Shown here piece by piece: positions 43,246 to 51,104 of a stretch of DNA of 64,000 nt. The position numbers and the translations under genes are program-made. Source of the stretch: Streptomyces cinnamoneus (lineage in GTDB: Bacteria; Actinomycetota; Actinomycetes; Streptomycetales; Streptomycetaceae); contig NZ_PKFQ01000001.1 in NCBI RefSeq assembly GCF_002939475.1, positions 5,639,001-5,703,000 of the forward strand, given 5' to 3'. How positions within the stretch are numbered: the first letter of the stretch is position 1; each line of letters opens with the position of its first letter. The notes beneath the pieces are model-generated. The model was not told the DNA's origin. It did no database searches and was given only the letters and a program-made list of their open reading frames with translations.

Positions 43246-43872
43246 ATGACGTCAACGGTGAACGCGCGTACGGGCCGGGCGCCCGTCGCGGGCCTGCTCC
43301 TCGCGGCGGGCGGCGGGCGGCGGCTGGGCGGACGCCCCAAGGCCCTGCTGCCCCACCGCGGCGGCCTGTTGGTGGAGCACGCCCTGCGGGTGCTGCGCGA
43401 GGGCGGCTGCGGGCCCGTCCACGTGGTGCTGGGCGCGGGGGCGGAGAAGGTGCGGGCCCGGCTCGGGCCGGCGGCGGGCGTGGTCCTGGTGGACCACCCC
43501 GGCTGGGCCGACGGCATGGGCACCTCCCTGCGGGCGGGGCTCGCGTCGCTGACGGCCGCCGGCACGGACGCGTCGGCGGCGCTCGTGGCGCTCGTCGACC
43601 AACCGCGTGTCGGCGCCCGGGCGGTGGCCCGCGTGCTCGCCGCGCACCGGGAGGGGGCGGAGCTGGCGGCGGCGGCGTACGAGGGCGTGCGCGGCCACCC
43701 CGTGCTGCTCGCCCGGGAGCACTGGGACGGCGTGGCCCGCGCCGCCACGGGCGACCGGGGTGCGCGGGACTACCTGCGTCAACACGCCTCGCTCGTACGT
43801 CTCGTGGAGTGCTCGGACGTCGCCGCGCCGGACGACGTCGACACCCCGGACGACCTGGCGCTCCTTGACTGA
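43246..43872 (+). CDS. MobA-like molybdopterin nucleotidyltransferase
   Basis: The 208-aa protein has the NTP-transferase signature LLLAAGGGRRLGGRPKALL and DQPRVGARAV in the MocA/CoxC-like branch, plus GHPVLLAREHW. Such enzymes add CMP or another nucleotide to the molybdenum cofactor of xanthine dehydrogenases. Here it probably serves purine oxidation, although no xanthine dehydrogenase gene is in the window. ATG 43246 has GGAG seven bases upstream. Confidence 0.8.
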   Translation: MTSTVNARTGRAPVAGLLLAAGGGRRLGGRPKALLPHRGGLLVEHALRVLREGGCGPVHVVLGAGAEKVRARLGPAAGVVLVDHPGWADGMGTSLRAGLASLTAAGTDASAALVALVDQPRVGARAVARVLAAHREGAELAAAAYEGVRGHPVLLAREHWDGVARAATGDRGARDYLRQHASLVRLVECSDVAAPDDVDTPDDLALLD

Positions 43873-43903
43873 GGCGCCCTCGGTGCCATTGAAGTTCCAC
43901 CAT

Positions 43904-43918
43904 GAGAAAACTATTCTC
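43904..43918. promoter_or_regulatory. Inverted repeat before malate synthase
   Basis: GAGAA-N5-TTCTC at 43904-43918, extended by flanking T/A matches, lies in the 108-bp gap before aceB. It is AT-rich for this DNA and a candidate operator. It resembles neither of the other two operators closely. Confidence 0.4.
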
Positions 43919-43981
43919 CACATGCGGCACCGCGTGCCGTGAGAGTGCCCCCAGCACCCGTCGCTGAAGGAGTGACTGCTC

Positions 43982-45580
43982 ATGTCCGCACCAGCGCAGC
44001 GGGCGGCCGTGGCCGCCGGCGCCCCGTACGTGGAGCGGCAGGAGGAGGTGCTCACCGACGCGGCGCTCGCCTTCGTCGCCGAGCTGCACCGGCGGTTCAC
44101 CCCGCGCCGCGACGAGCTGCTGGCCCGCCGCGCCGAGCGCCGGGCGGAGATCGCCCGTTCGGGCAGGCTGGACTTCCTCCCCGAGACCGCCCCGCTGCGC
44201 GAGGACCCCCTCTGGCACGTCGCCCCGGCGCCCGCCGCGCTCGAGGACCGCCGCGTGGAGATCACCGGCCCCGCCGACGACCGCAAGATGACGGTCAACG
44301 CCCTCAACTCCGGCGCCCGCGTGTGGCTCGCCGACTTCGAGGACGCCTCCTCACCCACATGGGAGAACGTCGTCCGAGGCCAGCTGAACATGGCCGACGC
44401 CTTCCGCCGCCGCATCGACTTCACCGCCCCCGGCGGCAGGACCTACGCGCTGCGTCCCGCCGAGGAGCTCGCGACCGTCGTCATGCGGCCGCGCGGCTGG
44501 CACCTCGACGAGCGCCACCTGACCGTCGACGGCCGCCCCGTCCCCGGCGCCCTCACGGACTTCGGCCTCTACTTCTTCCACAACGCCCAGCGGCTGCTCG
44601 ACCTGGGCAAGGGCCCGTACTTCTACCTCCCCAAGACCGAGTCGCACCTCGAAGCCCGGCTCTGGAACGAGGTGTTCGTCTTCGCCCAGGACCACCTCGG
44701 CATCCCGCACGGCACGGTCCGCGCCACCGTGCTGATCGAGACGATCACCGCCGCCTTCGAGATGGAGGAGATCCTCTACGAGCTGCGCGACCACGCCTCG
44801 GGGCTCAACGCCGGCCGGTGGGACTACCTCTTCTCCCTCATCAAGAACTTCCGCGACGGAGGGGAGAGGTTCGTCCTCCCCGACCGCAACGCGGTCACCA
44901 TGACGGCCCCGTTCATGCGCGCGTACACCGAGCTGCTGGTGCGCACCTGCCACAAGCGCGGCGCCCACGCGATCGGCGGCATGGCGGCCTTCATTCCCTC
45001 CCGCCGGGACCCCGAGGTCAACGAGGTCGCCCTCGGCAAGGTCCGCGCCGACAAGGACCGCGAGGCGGCCGACGGCTTCGACGGCTCCTGGGTCGCCCAC
45101 CCCGACCTCGTGCCGGTCGCCCGCGCCTGCTTCGACGCCGTCCTCGGCGACCGGCCGCACCAGAAGCACCGGCTGCGCGAGGACGTGCGGGTGACGGCCG
45201 ACCAGCTGATCGCCGTGGACTCGCTGGAGGCCAAACCCACGGCGGCCGGCTTGAGGAACGCCGTCCAGGTCGGCCTCCGCTACATCGAGGCGTGGCTGCG
45301 CGGCATGGGCGCCGTCGCCATCTTCAACCTCATGGAGGACGCGGCCACGGCGGAGATCTCACGCTCCCAGCTCTGGCAGTGGGTGAACGCCGGCGTCGTG
45401 CTCGACGACGGCGAGAAGGTGACGGCGGCCCTGGTGCGGGAGGTGGCGGCCGAGGAGCTCGCGGCGGCCCGCACGGAGACGGGCGCCTGGCAGCAGGCCC
45501 ATGACCTGCTGCTGAAGGTGGCCCTCGACGAGGACTACGCGGAGTTCCTCACACTGCCGGGCTACGACCTGCTCGGCTGA
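43982..45580 (+). CDS. aceB: Malate synthase A
   Basis: The 532-aa enzyme condenses glyoxylate with acetyl-CoA to malate. It has DFEDASSPTW, RPRGWHLDERH, KTESHLEARLWNEVF, TVLIETITAAFEMEEILYEL, GRWDYLFSLIKNF and the late catalytic aspartate in FNLMEDAATAEISRSQLWQW. ATG 43982 follows GAAGGAGTGACTGCTC. It gives glyoxylate from allantoate a route to the TCA cycle, parallel to gcl. Confidence 0.95.
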   Translation: MSAPAQRAAVAAGAPYVERQEEVLTDAALAFVAELHRRFTPRRDELLARRAERRAEIARSGRLDFLPETAPLREDPLWHVAPAPAALEDRRVEITGPADDRKMTVNALNSGARVWLADFEDASSPTWENVVRGQLNMADAFRRRIDFTAPGGRTYALRPAEELATVVMRPRGWHLDERHLTVDGRPVPGALTDFGLYFFHNAQRLLDLGKGPYFYLPKTESHLEARLWNEVFVFAQDHLGIPHGTVRATVLIETITAAFEMEEILYELRDHASGLNAGRWDYLFSLIKNFRDGGERFVLPDRNAVTMTAPFMRAYTELLVRTCHKRGAHAIGGMAAFIPSRRDPEVNEVALGKVRADKDREAADGFDGSWVAHPDLVPVARACFDAVLGDRPHQKHRLREDVRVTADQLIAVDSLEAKPTAAGLRNAVQVGLRYIEAWLRGMGAVAIFNLMEDAATAEISRSQLWQWVNAGVVLDDGEKVTAALVREVAAEELAAARTETGAWQQAHDLLLKVALDEDYAEFLTLPGYDLLG

Positions 45581-45584
45581 GGAA

Positions 45585-45620
45585 GCGCCCCGGCCGGGGC
45601 CGTGCCCCCGGCCAGGGCGC
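45585..45620. terminator. Bidirectional terminator between aceB and acetyltransferase
   Basis: GCGCCC-GGCCGGGG pairs with CCCCGGCC-GGGCGC, with one C-A mismatch and a six-base loop. It fills the 40-bp convergent gap, suiting both genes. Confidence 0.7.
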
Positions 45621-46154
45621 TCAGAACTCGCCCTCGTCCAGGGCGCGGCTCATGAACAGCGCCACCTCGCCCCGCGAGGACGTCCCCGCGTACAGCGACA
45701 TGTCCAGGCCGCACACCGCGAAGCCCATGCGGCGGTAGGCCCGCACGGCCGGGGCGTTGACGCTGGTGACCTCCAGCCAGGCGGTCCGCGCCCCCAGCTC
45801 GCGGCCCCGGGCGAGGGCCCGGTCCACCAGCCCACGTCCCACGCCCCGGCCCCGGTGGGCGGGGGCGACCCTGACGTCGGCGATGAACAACCGCCGGTTC
45901 CACGCCTCGTACGCGAACGTGACGGCACCGCACAGCTCGCCGTCGTCGAGGGCGACCAGCGTCTCGCCGCCCTCGGCTCCGTCGTCCTCGTCGTCCGGGT
46001 ACACCTTGCGCAGCGGTGGCTCGACCGGCACGAAGCGCAGACGGAACCCGTCGTCCGACGCCGTCACCTCGATGACGGAATCAGTGGTGAAGGAATTGTC
46101 GATCGCCTCGACGGCCTTCGCCTCCCCGTCGCGGACTGTGCGGTGGACGACCAT
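45621..46154 (-). CDS. GNAT acetyltransferase, streptothricin acetyltransferase-like
   Basis: The 177-aa protein follows the pattern of streptothricin N-acetyltransferases: VPVEPPLRKVYPDDEDD, FAYEAWNRRLFIADVRVAP, the acetyl-CoA loop HRGRGVGRGLVD, WLEVTSVNAPAVRAYRRMGF and GLDMSLYAGT. Such enzymes acetylate the beta-lysine of streptothricin and give self-resistance. ATG 46154 is chosen because it lies four bases after the TenA-like stop; GTG 46172 would overlap that gene. No streptothricin cluster is in the window, so a different amine substrate is possible. Confidence 0.8.
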   Translation of the reverse strand: MVVHRTVRDGEAKAVEAIDNSFTTDSVIEVTASDDGFRLRFVPVEPPLRKVYPDDEDDGAEGGETLVALDDGELCGAVTFAYEAWNRRLFIADVRVAPAHRGRGVGRGLVDRALARGRELGARTAWLEVTSVNAPAVRAYRRMGFAVCGLDMSLYAGTSSRGEVALFMSRALDEGEF

Positions 46155-46158
46155 GGAG

Positions 46159-46848
46159 TCACTGTACGACACACGTATCCGCGAGGGTGTTCCAGAACAT
46201 CGACTCGTACTCCTGCAACATCCGTCCGTAGCGGTGCGCCAGACGCTCCGTCAGCAGACCCTCCGCACGCCCCGCCCGCCCCGCCTCCGCCGCGAGCGCC
46301 GCGCCCCTCGGGTCGGGCTCCGCGAAGAAGTCGAAGAAGCCGCACGCTTCGTCGGTGAAGCCGTAGTGACGGCGCAGGGCCTGCGCCACCGTGGCGCAAT
46401 AGCCTCCCCAGGCGGCGAAGTTGGCGGAGAGCGCCACCACTACGTCCACCGGCTCGGCCCCCAGCGCCAGCCACGCCACGTACGCCGGATACGCCTGGCA
46501 TCCGGCGCGCGGCTCATGGGCCCGCAGCGTCTCCGCGTCCAGTCCGCACGCGGCCGCGAGCACGCCCAGCCGCTCCAGCGCCACGCCCTCGCCCTGTTCG
46601 AGGTGGGCGAAGAACGCGGCGACGGCGGGCTGCCGCCCCTGAGCGGCCCGCTCCGCCAGGTGGCGGAAGCTGCGCCGGTCGGCGGGGATGACGTGGTGCT
46701 GTTCCAGGGCGAGGGCGGCGACGGCCGCCCGGGGGGCCGAGCCCGCCGCGATCAGCGGGACGAGGCGGTTGCCGCCGGCGCCGGCCGGCCCGCGCGCCGC
46801 GTCGTCGCCGTCCCGGCCGGTGCGCCCTTCCCGGTCCATGGGTGCCAT
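46159..46848 (-). CDS. TenA/haem-oxygenase-like protein
   Basis: The 229-aa helical protein resembles TenA/PqqC-like proteins. It has ALALEQHHVIPADRRSFRHL, FFAHLEQGEGVALERL, FAAWGGYCATVAQAL and HYGFTDEACGFFDFFA. TenA proper hydrolyses thiamine breakdown products, but the conserved TenA cysteine and glutamate pattern is not clear here. It is co-directional with, and four bases from, the acetyltransferase gene. Confidence 0.65.
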   Translation of the reverse strand: MAPMDREGRTGRDGDDAARGPAGAGGNRLVPLIAAGSAPRAAVAALALEQHHVIPADRRSFRHLAERAAQGRQPAVAAFFAHLEQGEGVALERLGVLAAACGLDAETLRAHEPRAGCQAYPAYVAWLALGAEPVDVVVALSANFAAWGGYCATVAQALRRHYGFTDEACGFFDFFAEPDPRGAALAAEAGRAGRAEGLLTERLAHRYGRMLQEYESMFWNTLADTCVVQ

Positions 46849-46875
46849 GGACCCAGAGTAGCCACGGACGAGTCG

Positions 46876-47016
46876 TCACTCGGCGCCGGCGAGATAGAAG
46901 ATGAGGAAGAAGAAGGCGGCGATGAAGTGGACGGCGACGAGGTAGATGAAGACGCGGACCGTCATGCCCATGGGGGCCCGGTCCTCCTCCACGACGTGCT
47001 TGGCGTTGGCGCTCAC
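46876..47016 (-). CDS. DUF6126-type single-pass membrane peptide
   Basis: The 46-aa protein has a short charged head (VVEEDRAPMGM) and one membrane helix (VFIYLVAVHFIAAFFFLIFY). It matches the tiny DUF6126 family found beside XRE-cupin regulators. GTG 47016 overlaps the regulator stop (GTGA), so both are translated from one mRNA. The function is unknown; small membrane peptides often adjust transporters or sensors. Confidence 0.8.
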   Translation of the reverse strand: MSANAKHVVEEDRAPMGMTVRVFIYLVAVHFIAAFFFLIFYLAGAE

Positions 47017-47657
47017 GGCATTCCTCTCCGGTCCGGTGCGGTGTCGCCGAGGCACAGCCCGGCCGCGCCGCTCTGCATCAGGGTGTGCATGAACAGCAGG
47101 TCCACTCCGCCGGGCGAGGCCGCCGCGATGCGGTGCGGGGTGAGCGAGTCGAAGTGGGCCGCGTCGCCGGGGCCGAGCAGGTGCGTGGTGTCCCCGAGCC
47201 GCAGCCTGAGCCGTCCGCCGGTCACGTACAGCCACTCCTCTCCCGGATGCACCCGCACCAGCTCCTCCTGGCTGCCCCGGCCCTGCGGCACGTGCAGCCG
47301 CAGCGCCTGCATGGCCCGCCCCGAGCCGCCGGCCCGCCAGTACGTCCAGCCGCCGGACTGCTGGGCCTCCATGCGGTCCGCCCGTACGATGGGATCGCGC
47401 TCCTCGGGCACTTCGCCCAGGAGGTCGGACACCGTCGTCCCGTACGTGCGGGCCAGAGCCAGCAGCATCGGCAGGGACGGGGTCCGCCGGCCGGTCTCCA
47501 GCCGGGACAGGTGGGCGGGCGAGAGCCCGGCCCGGGCGGCGGCCGCCTCCAGCGTCAGCCCGCTGCGCCTGCGCAACGCGCGCAGCTGCGGGGCCACGGC
47601 CGGGAGTTCCTCCCCTTCGCCCGCGGCAGGGGCGGGCGGTTCGGGCTGCGGGTTCAT
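47013..47657 (-). CDS. XRE-cupin transcriptional regulator
   Basis: The 214-aa protein has an XRE HTH at about residues 22-75 (LRALRRRSGLTLEAAAARAGLS, LSRLETGRRTPSLPMLLALA) and a C-terminal cupin (VHPGEEWLYVTGGRLRLRLGD, LGPGDAAHFDSLTPHRI). ATG 47657 is chosen because an extension to 47693 would run into the operator region. Two palindromes upstream suggest autoregulation of this gene with DUF6126. Confidence 0.9.
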   Translation of the reverse strand: MNPQPEPPAPAAGEGEELPAVAPQLRALRRRSGLTLEAAAARAGLSPAHLSRLETGRRTPSLPMLLALARTYGTTVSDLLGEVPEERDPIVRADRMEAQQSGGWTYWRAGGSGRAMQALRLHVPQGRGSQEELVRVHPGEEWLYVTGGRLRLRLGDTTHLLGPGDAAHFDSLTPHRIAAASPGGVDLLFMHTLMQSGAAGLCLGDTAPDRRGMP

Positions 47658-47679
47658 GAGTCCGGTATAGCCCTCCTCG

Positions 47680-47714
47680 TGCCTCAGGGGCAAAGTTTTT
47701 GCCTCGGAGGCAAA
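47680..47714. promoter_or_regulatory. Two tandem palindromes upstream of XRE-cupin gene
   Basis: TTTGCCTCGGAGGCAAA (47698-47714) is a perfect 17-bp palindrome. A weaker copy, TGCCTCAGGGGCA, lies at 47680-47692. The centres are 20 bp apart, about two helical turns, which suits cooperative binding of a dimeric XRE protein. Confidence 0.7.
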
Positions 47715-47811
47715 GGCTCCGTCTTTCCCGCTTCAAGATCGGTGAACGTCAGGGGAACATCAAGGATTTGTCGTTGACATGACACTGTTCCCGCAGGTCA
47801 TGCTGTGTGTC

Positions 47812-48219
47812 ATGAACACCCCCCAACGTTTCGCGCGCCTCGGCGCCCTCGCCGTCATCGCCTCGACCCTGCTGATCGGCACCCCGGCCGTCGCCGCCAC
47901 GCCCACCGTGCATCCGGCCGCCGCCGTGAAGTCCGTCGGCGACGTCTGTCTCTCCGCCCTGCCCTCGCAGGCCCACGACACCATCCGCCTCATCGACGCC
48001 GGTGGCCCCTTCCCGTACCCGAAGGACGGGACCGTCTTCACCAACCGCGAGGGTGTGCTGCCCCAGCACACCAGTGGCTACTACCACGAGTACACCGTCA
48101 TCACCCCGGGCTCGCCGGACCGTGGGGCGCGGCGCGTCGTCGCCGGGCAGGGGGCGCACGAGGACTACTACACCGGTGACCACTACGAGACCTTCGACCT
48201 CGTCGACTTCGGCTGCTGA
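47812..48219 (+). CDS. Secreted guanyl-specific ribonuclease (RNase Sa-like)
   Basis: The 135-aa pre-protein has a Sec signal with likely cleavage after AVA near residue 30. The mature part matches RNase Sa closely: DVCLSALPSQAHDTIRLID, FTNREGVLP, GYYHEYTVITPG with catalytic Glu, GARRVVAGQ with catalytic Arg, EDYYTGDHYETF with catalytic His, and Cys near both ends for the disulfide. It cuts RNA after guanosine outside the cell. A good -35 (TTGACA) lies at 47774-47779. No barstar-type inhibitor gene is adjacent. ATG 47800 is an alternative start. Confidence 0.93.
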   Translation: MNTPQRFARLGALAVIASTLLIGTPAVAATPTVHPAAAVKSVGDVCLSALPSQAHDTIRLIDAGGPFPYPKDGTVFTNREGVLPQHTSGYYHEYTVITPGSPDRGARRVVAGQGAHEDYYTGDHYETFDLVDFGC

Positions 48220-48221
48220 TC

Positions 48222-48237
48222 TGTCAGGTACCTGACA
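48222..48237. repeat. 16-bp perfect palindrome
   Basis: TGTCAGGTACCTGACA begins three bases after the RNase stop codon and 11 bases before a terminator hairpin. It may be a protein-binding site or a first terminator arm. Confidence 0.6.
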
Positions 48238-48248
48238 CCACACTTCTT

Positions 48249-48279
48249 CGGGTCCCGCCGTCCTGGACGGCGGGACCCG
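48249..48279 (+). terminator. Terminator hairpin after RNase gene
   Basis: Arms of 15 bases, starting CGGGTCCCGCC and ending GGCGGGACCCG, form a perfect stem around a minimal loop centred at 48264. Together with the previous palindrome it closes the RNase transcript. Confidence 0.75.
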
Positions 48280-48385
48280 TCGCGTCCGGCGCACCGCGCC
48301 GACGGTCCCGCCCGACGTTTCGGCCGGACGGCCCCCGGGGAGGCACGACACCACCTACGCGCCGTGAGAAGGGCGGTGGACCGTC

Positions 48386-49021
48386 GTGTACCGCTGGGAG
48401 ATCACCCGGGCCGTACTGGCCCAACGCGTCGTGGCCGTGGTCCGGGGCGACAGCTACGACCGGGCCACCGTGGCGGCCGGCCACCTGCTGTCCGCCGGCA
48501 TCACCGGCCTGGAGATATCCCTCACCACGCCCTTCGCCCTGGAAGCCGTCACCACCCTGTGCCGCGAGGTGGGCGACGAGGCCGTCATCGGCGCCGGCTC
48601 GGTGCTCGACGGGACGTCCGCCCGCATGGCCGTCGACGCCGGCGCCCGCTTCCTCGCCTCGCCCGCCGTGGACGCCGCCGTCATCCGTACGGGCCACCGC
48701 TACGGCGTCCCCGTCCTCCCGGGCGTCGCCACCGCCACCGAAGTCGTACGGGCCATGGAGCTGGGAGCCGACGCGCTGAAGGTCTTCCCGGCGGCCGGAC
48801 GTCGCCCCGCCTGGCTCGCGGAGCTGCGGGCCGAACTGCCCCAGGCGGCGCTCGTGCCCGGCGGCGGGATATCCGTGGACGAGGCCCCCGCCTGGATCGC
48901 CGCGGGAGCCGTGGCCTGCGCGGTGGGAGGGGAACTGGCCGAGGGCGACCGGGACTCCGTCGCCAAGCGCGTGGCCGACCTGCTCGGTCGTCTGGCGGAG
49001 GCGGCGGGCGCGGAGGGCTGA
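48386..49021 (+). CDS. eda: KDPG/KHG aldolase-family protein
   Basis: The 211-aa TIM-barrel aldolase has VVAVVRG, GLEISLTTP with the catalytic Glu, IGAGSVLDG, LPGVATATEV and the Schiff-base lysine in GADALKVFPA. It cleaves 2-keto-3-deoxy-6-phosphogluconate or a related keto acid to pyruvate and an aldehyde. It lies just before a sugar-importer island, so the substrate may come from that sugar. GTG 48386 is the start. Confidence 0.85.
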   Translation: MYRWEITRAVLAQRVVAVVRGDSYDRATVAAGHLLSAGITGLEISLTTPFALEAVTTLCREVGDEAVIGAGSVLDGTSARMAVDAGARFLASPAVDAAVIRTGHRYGVPVLPGVATATEVVRAMELGADALKVFPAAGRRPAWLAELRAELPQAALVPGGGISVDEAPAWIAAGAVACAVGGELAEGDRDSVAKRVADLLGRLAEAAGAEG

Positions 49022-49067
49022 CGTCCCCGGCGGCTCCCGCGGCACCGGGCACGGCCCCGGTCTCCAT

Positions 49068-49091
49068 GTCCGGACAATGTGACCTCCGGAC
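49068..49091. promoter_or_regulatory. Inverted repeat before GntR gene
   Basis: GTCCGGA (49068-49074) and TCCGGAC (49085-49091) with a 10-bp spacer lie about 36 bp before the regulator start. It is a possible autoregulatory site. Confidence 0.4.
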
Positions 49092-49126
49092 TTCCCGTCA
49101 TCAGGTCCTACGGCTACGCTCCCTCC

Positions 49127-49879
49127 GTGGCGAAGCAGCAACCCCTCCAGTTCACCCTCGACCGCGGCAGCCCGGTGCCGTTGTACTTCCAGCTGTCCCA
49201 GCAGCTGGAGGCCGCGATCGAGCAGGGCCGGCTCGCCCCCGGCAGCCTGCTGGGCAACGAGATCGACCTGGCCGGGCGGCTGGGGTTGTCCCGGCCCACC
49301 GTCCGGCAGGCCATCCAGTCGCTGGTGGACAAGGGCCTGCTGGTGCGGAGGCGCGGGGTGGGCACCCAGGTCGTGCACAGCCAGATCAAGCGTCCGCTGG
49401 AGCTGAGCAGTCTCTACGACGACCTGGACGCCGCCGGCCAGAAGCCGGCCACGCGGGTGCTGCGGCACGCCGTCGAGCCCGCGAGCGCCCAGGTGGCCGC
49501 GGCCCTGGGCGTCGCCGAGGGCGCCGACGTCCTGCTCGTCGAACGGCTGCGCCTCGCGCACGGCGAACCCATGGCGCACCTGCGCAACCACCTCCCCGTC
49601 GGTCTGCTGGAGCTCGAAGGCGGCGAGGCGCTGGAGCGGAGCGGCCTCTACCGGCTGATGCGGACGGCCGGCATCACCCTCCACAGCGCCCGGCAGACGA
49701 TCGGCGCCCGGGCGGCCACCGCCGAGGAGGGCGAGCTGCTGGCCGAGCCGGAGGGCGCGCCGCTGCTGACGATGGAGCGGACGACCTTCGACGACACGGG
49801 CCGCGCCGTGGAGTTCGGCTCCCACCTCTACCGGGCGTCGCGGTACTCCTTCGACTTCCAGCTCCTCGCCCGTTCCTGA
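49127..49879 (+). CDS. GntR/HutC-family regulator
   Basis: The 250-aa protein has a GntR winged helix (PVPLYFQLSQQLEAAIEQGRL, LAGRLGLSRPTVRQAIQSLVDKG) and a UTRA ligand domain (RAVEFGSHLYRASRYSFDF). It precedes the sugar ABC operon and very likely controls it. GTG 49127 is preferred over an open extension to 49079, which would cover the inverted repeat. Confidence 0.9.
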   Translation: MAKQQPLQFTLDRGSPVPLYFQLSQQLEAAIEQGRLAPGSLLGNEIDLAGRLGLSRPTVRQAIQSLVDKGLLVRRRGVGTQVVHSQIKRPLELSSLYDDLDAAGQKPATRVLRHAVEPASAQVAAALGVAEGADVLLVERLRLAHGEPMAHLRNHLPVGLLELEGGEALERSGLYRLMRTAGITLHSARQTIGARAATAEEGELLAEPEGAPLLTMERTTFDDTGRAVEFGSHLYRASRYSFDFQLLARS

Positions 49880-49907
49880 CGCCCGAGCGTCTGTCACGAC
49901 GTAAGAA

Positions 49908-49952
49908 TGTTCATACAAAGTCTTGACGGAATGTGGCGCCCGCCACTTAACT
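49908..49952 (+). promoter_or_regulatory. Promoter of sugar ABC operon
   Basis: TTGACG (49923-49928), an 18-bp spacer and TTAACT (49947-49952) form a plausible promoter. TGTTCATACA at 49908-49917, a TGT-N4-ACA palindrome, lies just upstream and could bind the GntR protein. About 140 bp of leader follows. Confidence 0.55.
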
Positions 49953-50093
49953 TCACCCACAGCAACCAGCCCCCACGCCGCCGCCGACGCCCCGGGCGAC
50001 AGCGGTGACGGATGGTGACGGATACTTGGGCGGTTGGGCCCGCGGGACCGGGGCCCAGCCGCACCGTGACAGACAGTGGAAGGGCAAGTCCTC

Positions 50094-51104
50094 GTGGCAA
50101 GGGTTCGGACAGGCGTACGTGCGGTGAGCGCCGTGCTGGCAGCGGTGCTCGGCGCCACACTGGCGGGGTGCAGCAGCACGGGCGGCAAGCGTGCCGAGGA
50201 ACGGGCCGCCAAGGCCGCCCAGGGGCGGGCCGCGGTCGACACCCCCCGGTGGACCTTCGCGATGGTCACCCACTCAGGCGATGGCGACACGTTCTGGGAC
50301 ATCGTCCAGAGCGGTGCCAAGCAGGCGGCGGCCAAGGACAACATCAAGTTCCTCTACGCACACGACGTCGAGGGCAACAAGCAGGCGCAGAACGTCCAGG
50401 CCATGATCGACCAGAAGGTCGACGGCCTGATCGTCACGCTCGCCAAGCCGGACGCCATGAAGGACGTCGTCGCCAAGGCGGCGAAGGCCGGCATCCCGGT
50501 GATCACCGTGAACTCGGGCTCCGACAAGTCGAAGGACTTCGGCGCGCTCACCCACATCGGCCAGGACGAGGTCATCGCCGGCGAGGCCGTCGGCGAGCAG
50601 CTCAACGCGCGCGGCAAGAAGAAGGCCGTCTGCGTCCTGCACGAGCAGGGCAACGTGGGCCACGAGCAGCGCTGCGAGGGTGTGAAGAAGTCCTTCAAGG
50701 GCGACCTGGAGAACCTCTACGTCGAGGGCACCAACATGCCCAACGTGCAGTCGTCCATCGAGGCGAAGCTCCAGTCCGACAAGGACATCGACGCCGTCGT
50801 CACCCTGGGCGCCCCCTTCGCCCCCACCGCCGTCAAGGCGGCCCAGCAGGCCGGCAGCAAGGCCGAGGTCGACACCTTCGACCTCAACGCCAAGGTCGCC
50901 GACGCCCTCCAGAAGGGCACCCTCGGCTTCGCCGTGGACCAGGACCCCTACCTCCAGGGCTACGAGGCCGTGGACCTGCTGTGGCTCTACCGCTACAACC
51001 GCGACATGCTCGGCGGCGGCCGCCCCGTCCTGACCGGCCCGCAGATCGTCACCAAGGACGACGCCAAGACCCTCGCCGAATACACGAAGCGGGGCACCCG
51101 ATGA
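50094..51104 (+). CDS. Sugar ABC transporter substrate-binding lipoprotein
   Basis: The 336-aa pre-protein has a lipoprotein signal ending LAGC. A periplasmic-binding-protein type I domain (RbsB/XylF-like) follows: FAMVTHSGDGDTFWDIVQSG, QAMIDQKVDGLIVTLAKPDAM, GIPVITVNSGSD, HIGQDEVIAGEAVGEQL and GFAVDQDPYLQGYEAV. It captures a sugar, probably a pentose, hexose or inositol. GTG 50094 has GGAAGGG about nine bases upstream; GTG 50076 is an alternative. Confidence 0.9.
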   Translation: MARVRTGVRAVSAVLAAVLGATLAGCSSTGGKRAEERAAKAAQGRAAVDTPRWTFAMVTHSGDGDTFWDIVQSGAKQAAAKDNIKFLYAHDVEGNKQAQNVQAMIDQKVDGLIVTLAKPDAMKDVVAKAAKAGIPVITVNSGSDKSKDFGALTHIGQDEVIAGEAVGEQLNARGKKKAVCVLHEQGNVGHEQRCEGVKKSFKGDLENLYVEGTNMPNVQSSIEAKLQSDKDIDAVVTLGAPFAPTAVKAAQQAGSKAEVDTFDLNAKVADALQKGTLGFAVDQDPYLQGYEAVDLLWLYRYNRDMLGGGRPVLTGPQIVTKDDAKTLAEYTKRGTR

